Source: Plantago elongata
Lineage: Eukaryota; Streptophyta; Magnoliopsida; Lamiales; Plantaginaceae
Assembly (NCBI GenBank): GCA_036897095.1
Contig: JAYMSP010001707.1
Location: 1-29,507 of the forward strand
Direction: 5' to 3'
Length of the DNA: 29,507 bases
A program made the position numbers and the translations under genes. The first letter of the stretch is position 1. Each line of letters opens with the position of its first letter. Positions 29,046 to 29,507 of this stretch are shown here, piece after piece. A model generated the notes under the pieces. The model did not search any database, was not told the DNA's origin, and was given only the letters and a program-made list of their open reading frames with translations.

Positions 29046-29507
29046 CACTACAAGAAAACTGCCATATAGCGACGAATCGCTACTAAATAGCGACGGATAT
29101 TATCCGTCGCTATTTTTAGCGACAGATAAGTTTATCCATCGTTAAACTTAGCGACGGATAAGTATATCCGTCGCCATACTTCTAACCCAATTATTATTTT
29201 TTTTTTAAATAAAAAAGATTTAGCGACGGATAATTTTATCCGTTGCTATAGACTTATCCGTCGCTAAAGAACATGTTATCATATCTAGCGGGCAGATCCC
29301 AATTCACTTCAATTTTCCCCAATTCTTTCACTCCTTCCCGATTTCTTCCCCCAATTCTTTCACTCCTCCATCCCCAGCCCCCCGCCGACCGACCGTCGCC
29401 GCCTCGCCGACCTCCATCTCTCAATTTGAAATCAAGGTAAACCCTCATCTCTTCTTTCTTGTTTCATTTTTCAATCTTGTTTCTGTAAGATTTGAAGCTG
29501 CTACTTA
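29046..29507 (+). mobile_element. CACTA DNA transposon, first ~460 bp (right part outside window)
   Basis: Starts CACTACAAGAAAACTGCC, the typical plant CACTA (En/Spm-type) terminal repeat. It interrupts the MULE TIR with no gap; TGG at 29043-29045 is the candidate 3-bp target duplication. Sub-terminal motifs follow (next entry). From about 29285 the sequence is pyrimidine-rich like a 5' UTR, with a splice donor (ATCAAGGTAAACC) at 29437, suggesting a first non-coding exon of the transposase gene transcribed inward. No coding part is reached. Confidence 0.78.
29068..29272. repeat. CACTA sub-terminal TAGCGACGGATA motifs in palindromic pairs
   Basis: TAGCGACGGATA and its complement TATCCGTCGCTA, with variants, occur about nine times, usually as head-to-head pairs (for example 29088-29112, 29139-29176, 29221-29249). 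Such clusters bind the element's own regulatory protein in En/Spm (TNPA type). Confidence 0.8.

Noticed and set aside
28798-29145. 115-codon plus-strand frame across the right MULE TIR and CACTA start
   Set aside because: It crosses the junction of two transposons and is antisense to transposase exon 1.
1-29507. tRNA or rRNA genes
   Set aside because: I looked for cloverleaf-type boxes and conserved rRNA stretches by eye and saw none; a tRNAscan run would settle it.

Overview
The window reads as gene-poor, repeat-dense nuclear DNA of a flowering plant, probably a eudicot (species not determined). I see no intact host gene. Everything recognisable is transposon-derived: giant Ty3/gypsy elements of the Tat lineage, a Mutator-like element (MULE), a CACTA element and a scrap of a LINE. 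Plant signatures are the Tat-type primer site (TTGGCGCCGTCTGTGGG on the minus strand), the dual RNase H pol layout, a MuDR/MULE/SWIM transposase and a CACTACAAGAAAA terminus.

Layout. (1) 1-6434: a minus-oriented, non-coding LTR element (LARD-like). Its left LTR is cut by the window edge, its right LTR is complete (5924-6434), it carries a Tat-type PBS and polypurine tract, and its interior is mostly tandem repeats (a 78-bp array and a GAGCTC-rich array). (2) 6435-7099: the RNase H tail of a degraded LINE, stranded between two insertions. (3) 7100-22190: a minus-oriented autonomous-type Tat retrotransposon: 5' LTR 21791-22190 (interrupted), PBS, gag, protease, RT, RNase H, a second RNase H, integrase ending near 15400, then an unusually long 3' region (15.4 to 7.8 kb). 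That region holds a 66-bp tandem array, a plus-strand (antisense) multi-exon gene with a 'putative gypsy-type transposon' domain and a coiled coil, duplicated promoter-like modules for that gene, two poly-C tracts and a duplicated polypurine tract; the 3' LTR is 7100-7785. All the coding parts carry stops or frameshifts. (4) 22191-29045: a MULE with long terminal inverted repeats, sitting inside the Tat 5' LTR. Its transposase gene runs leftward from the right TIR, and a small GRF-zinc-finger-like gene runs rightward downstream of the left TIR, so the two converge. (5) 29046-29507: the first ~460 bp of a CACTA element that has cut into the right TIR of the MULE.

Order of events inferred from nesting: the LINE came first, the LARD and the Tat element then inserted into it, the MULE inserted into the Tat 5' LTR, and the CACTA element inserted into the MULE. 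The Tat LTR copies differ at roughly one position in ten by eye, so that element is old.

The most interesting parts are the antisense gene with its duplicated promoter modules inside the Tat element, the convergent two-gene MULE whose first transposase exon lies in the TIR and splices in phase, and a perfect 18-bp snap-back inverted repeat inside the RT gene. All exon limits were read by eye from splice signals and reading frame.
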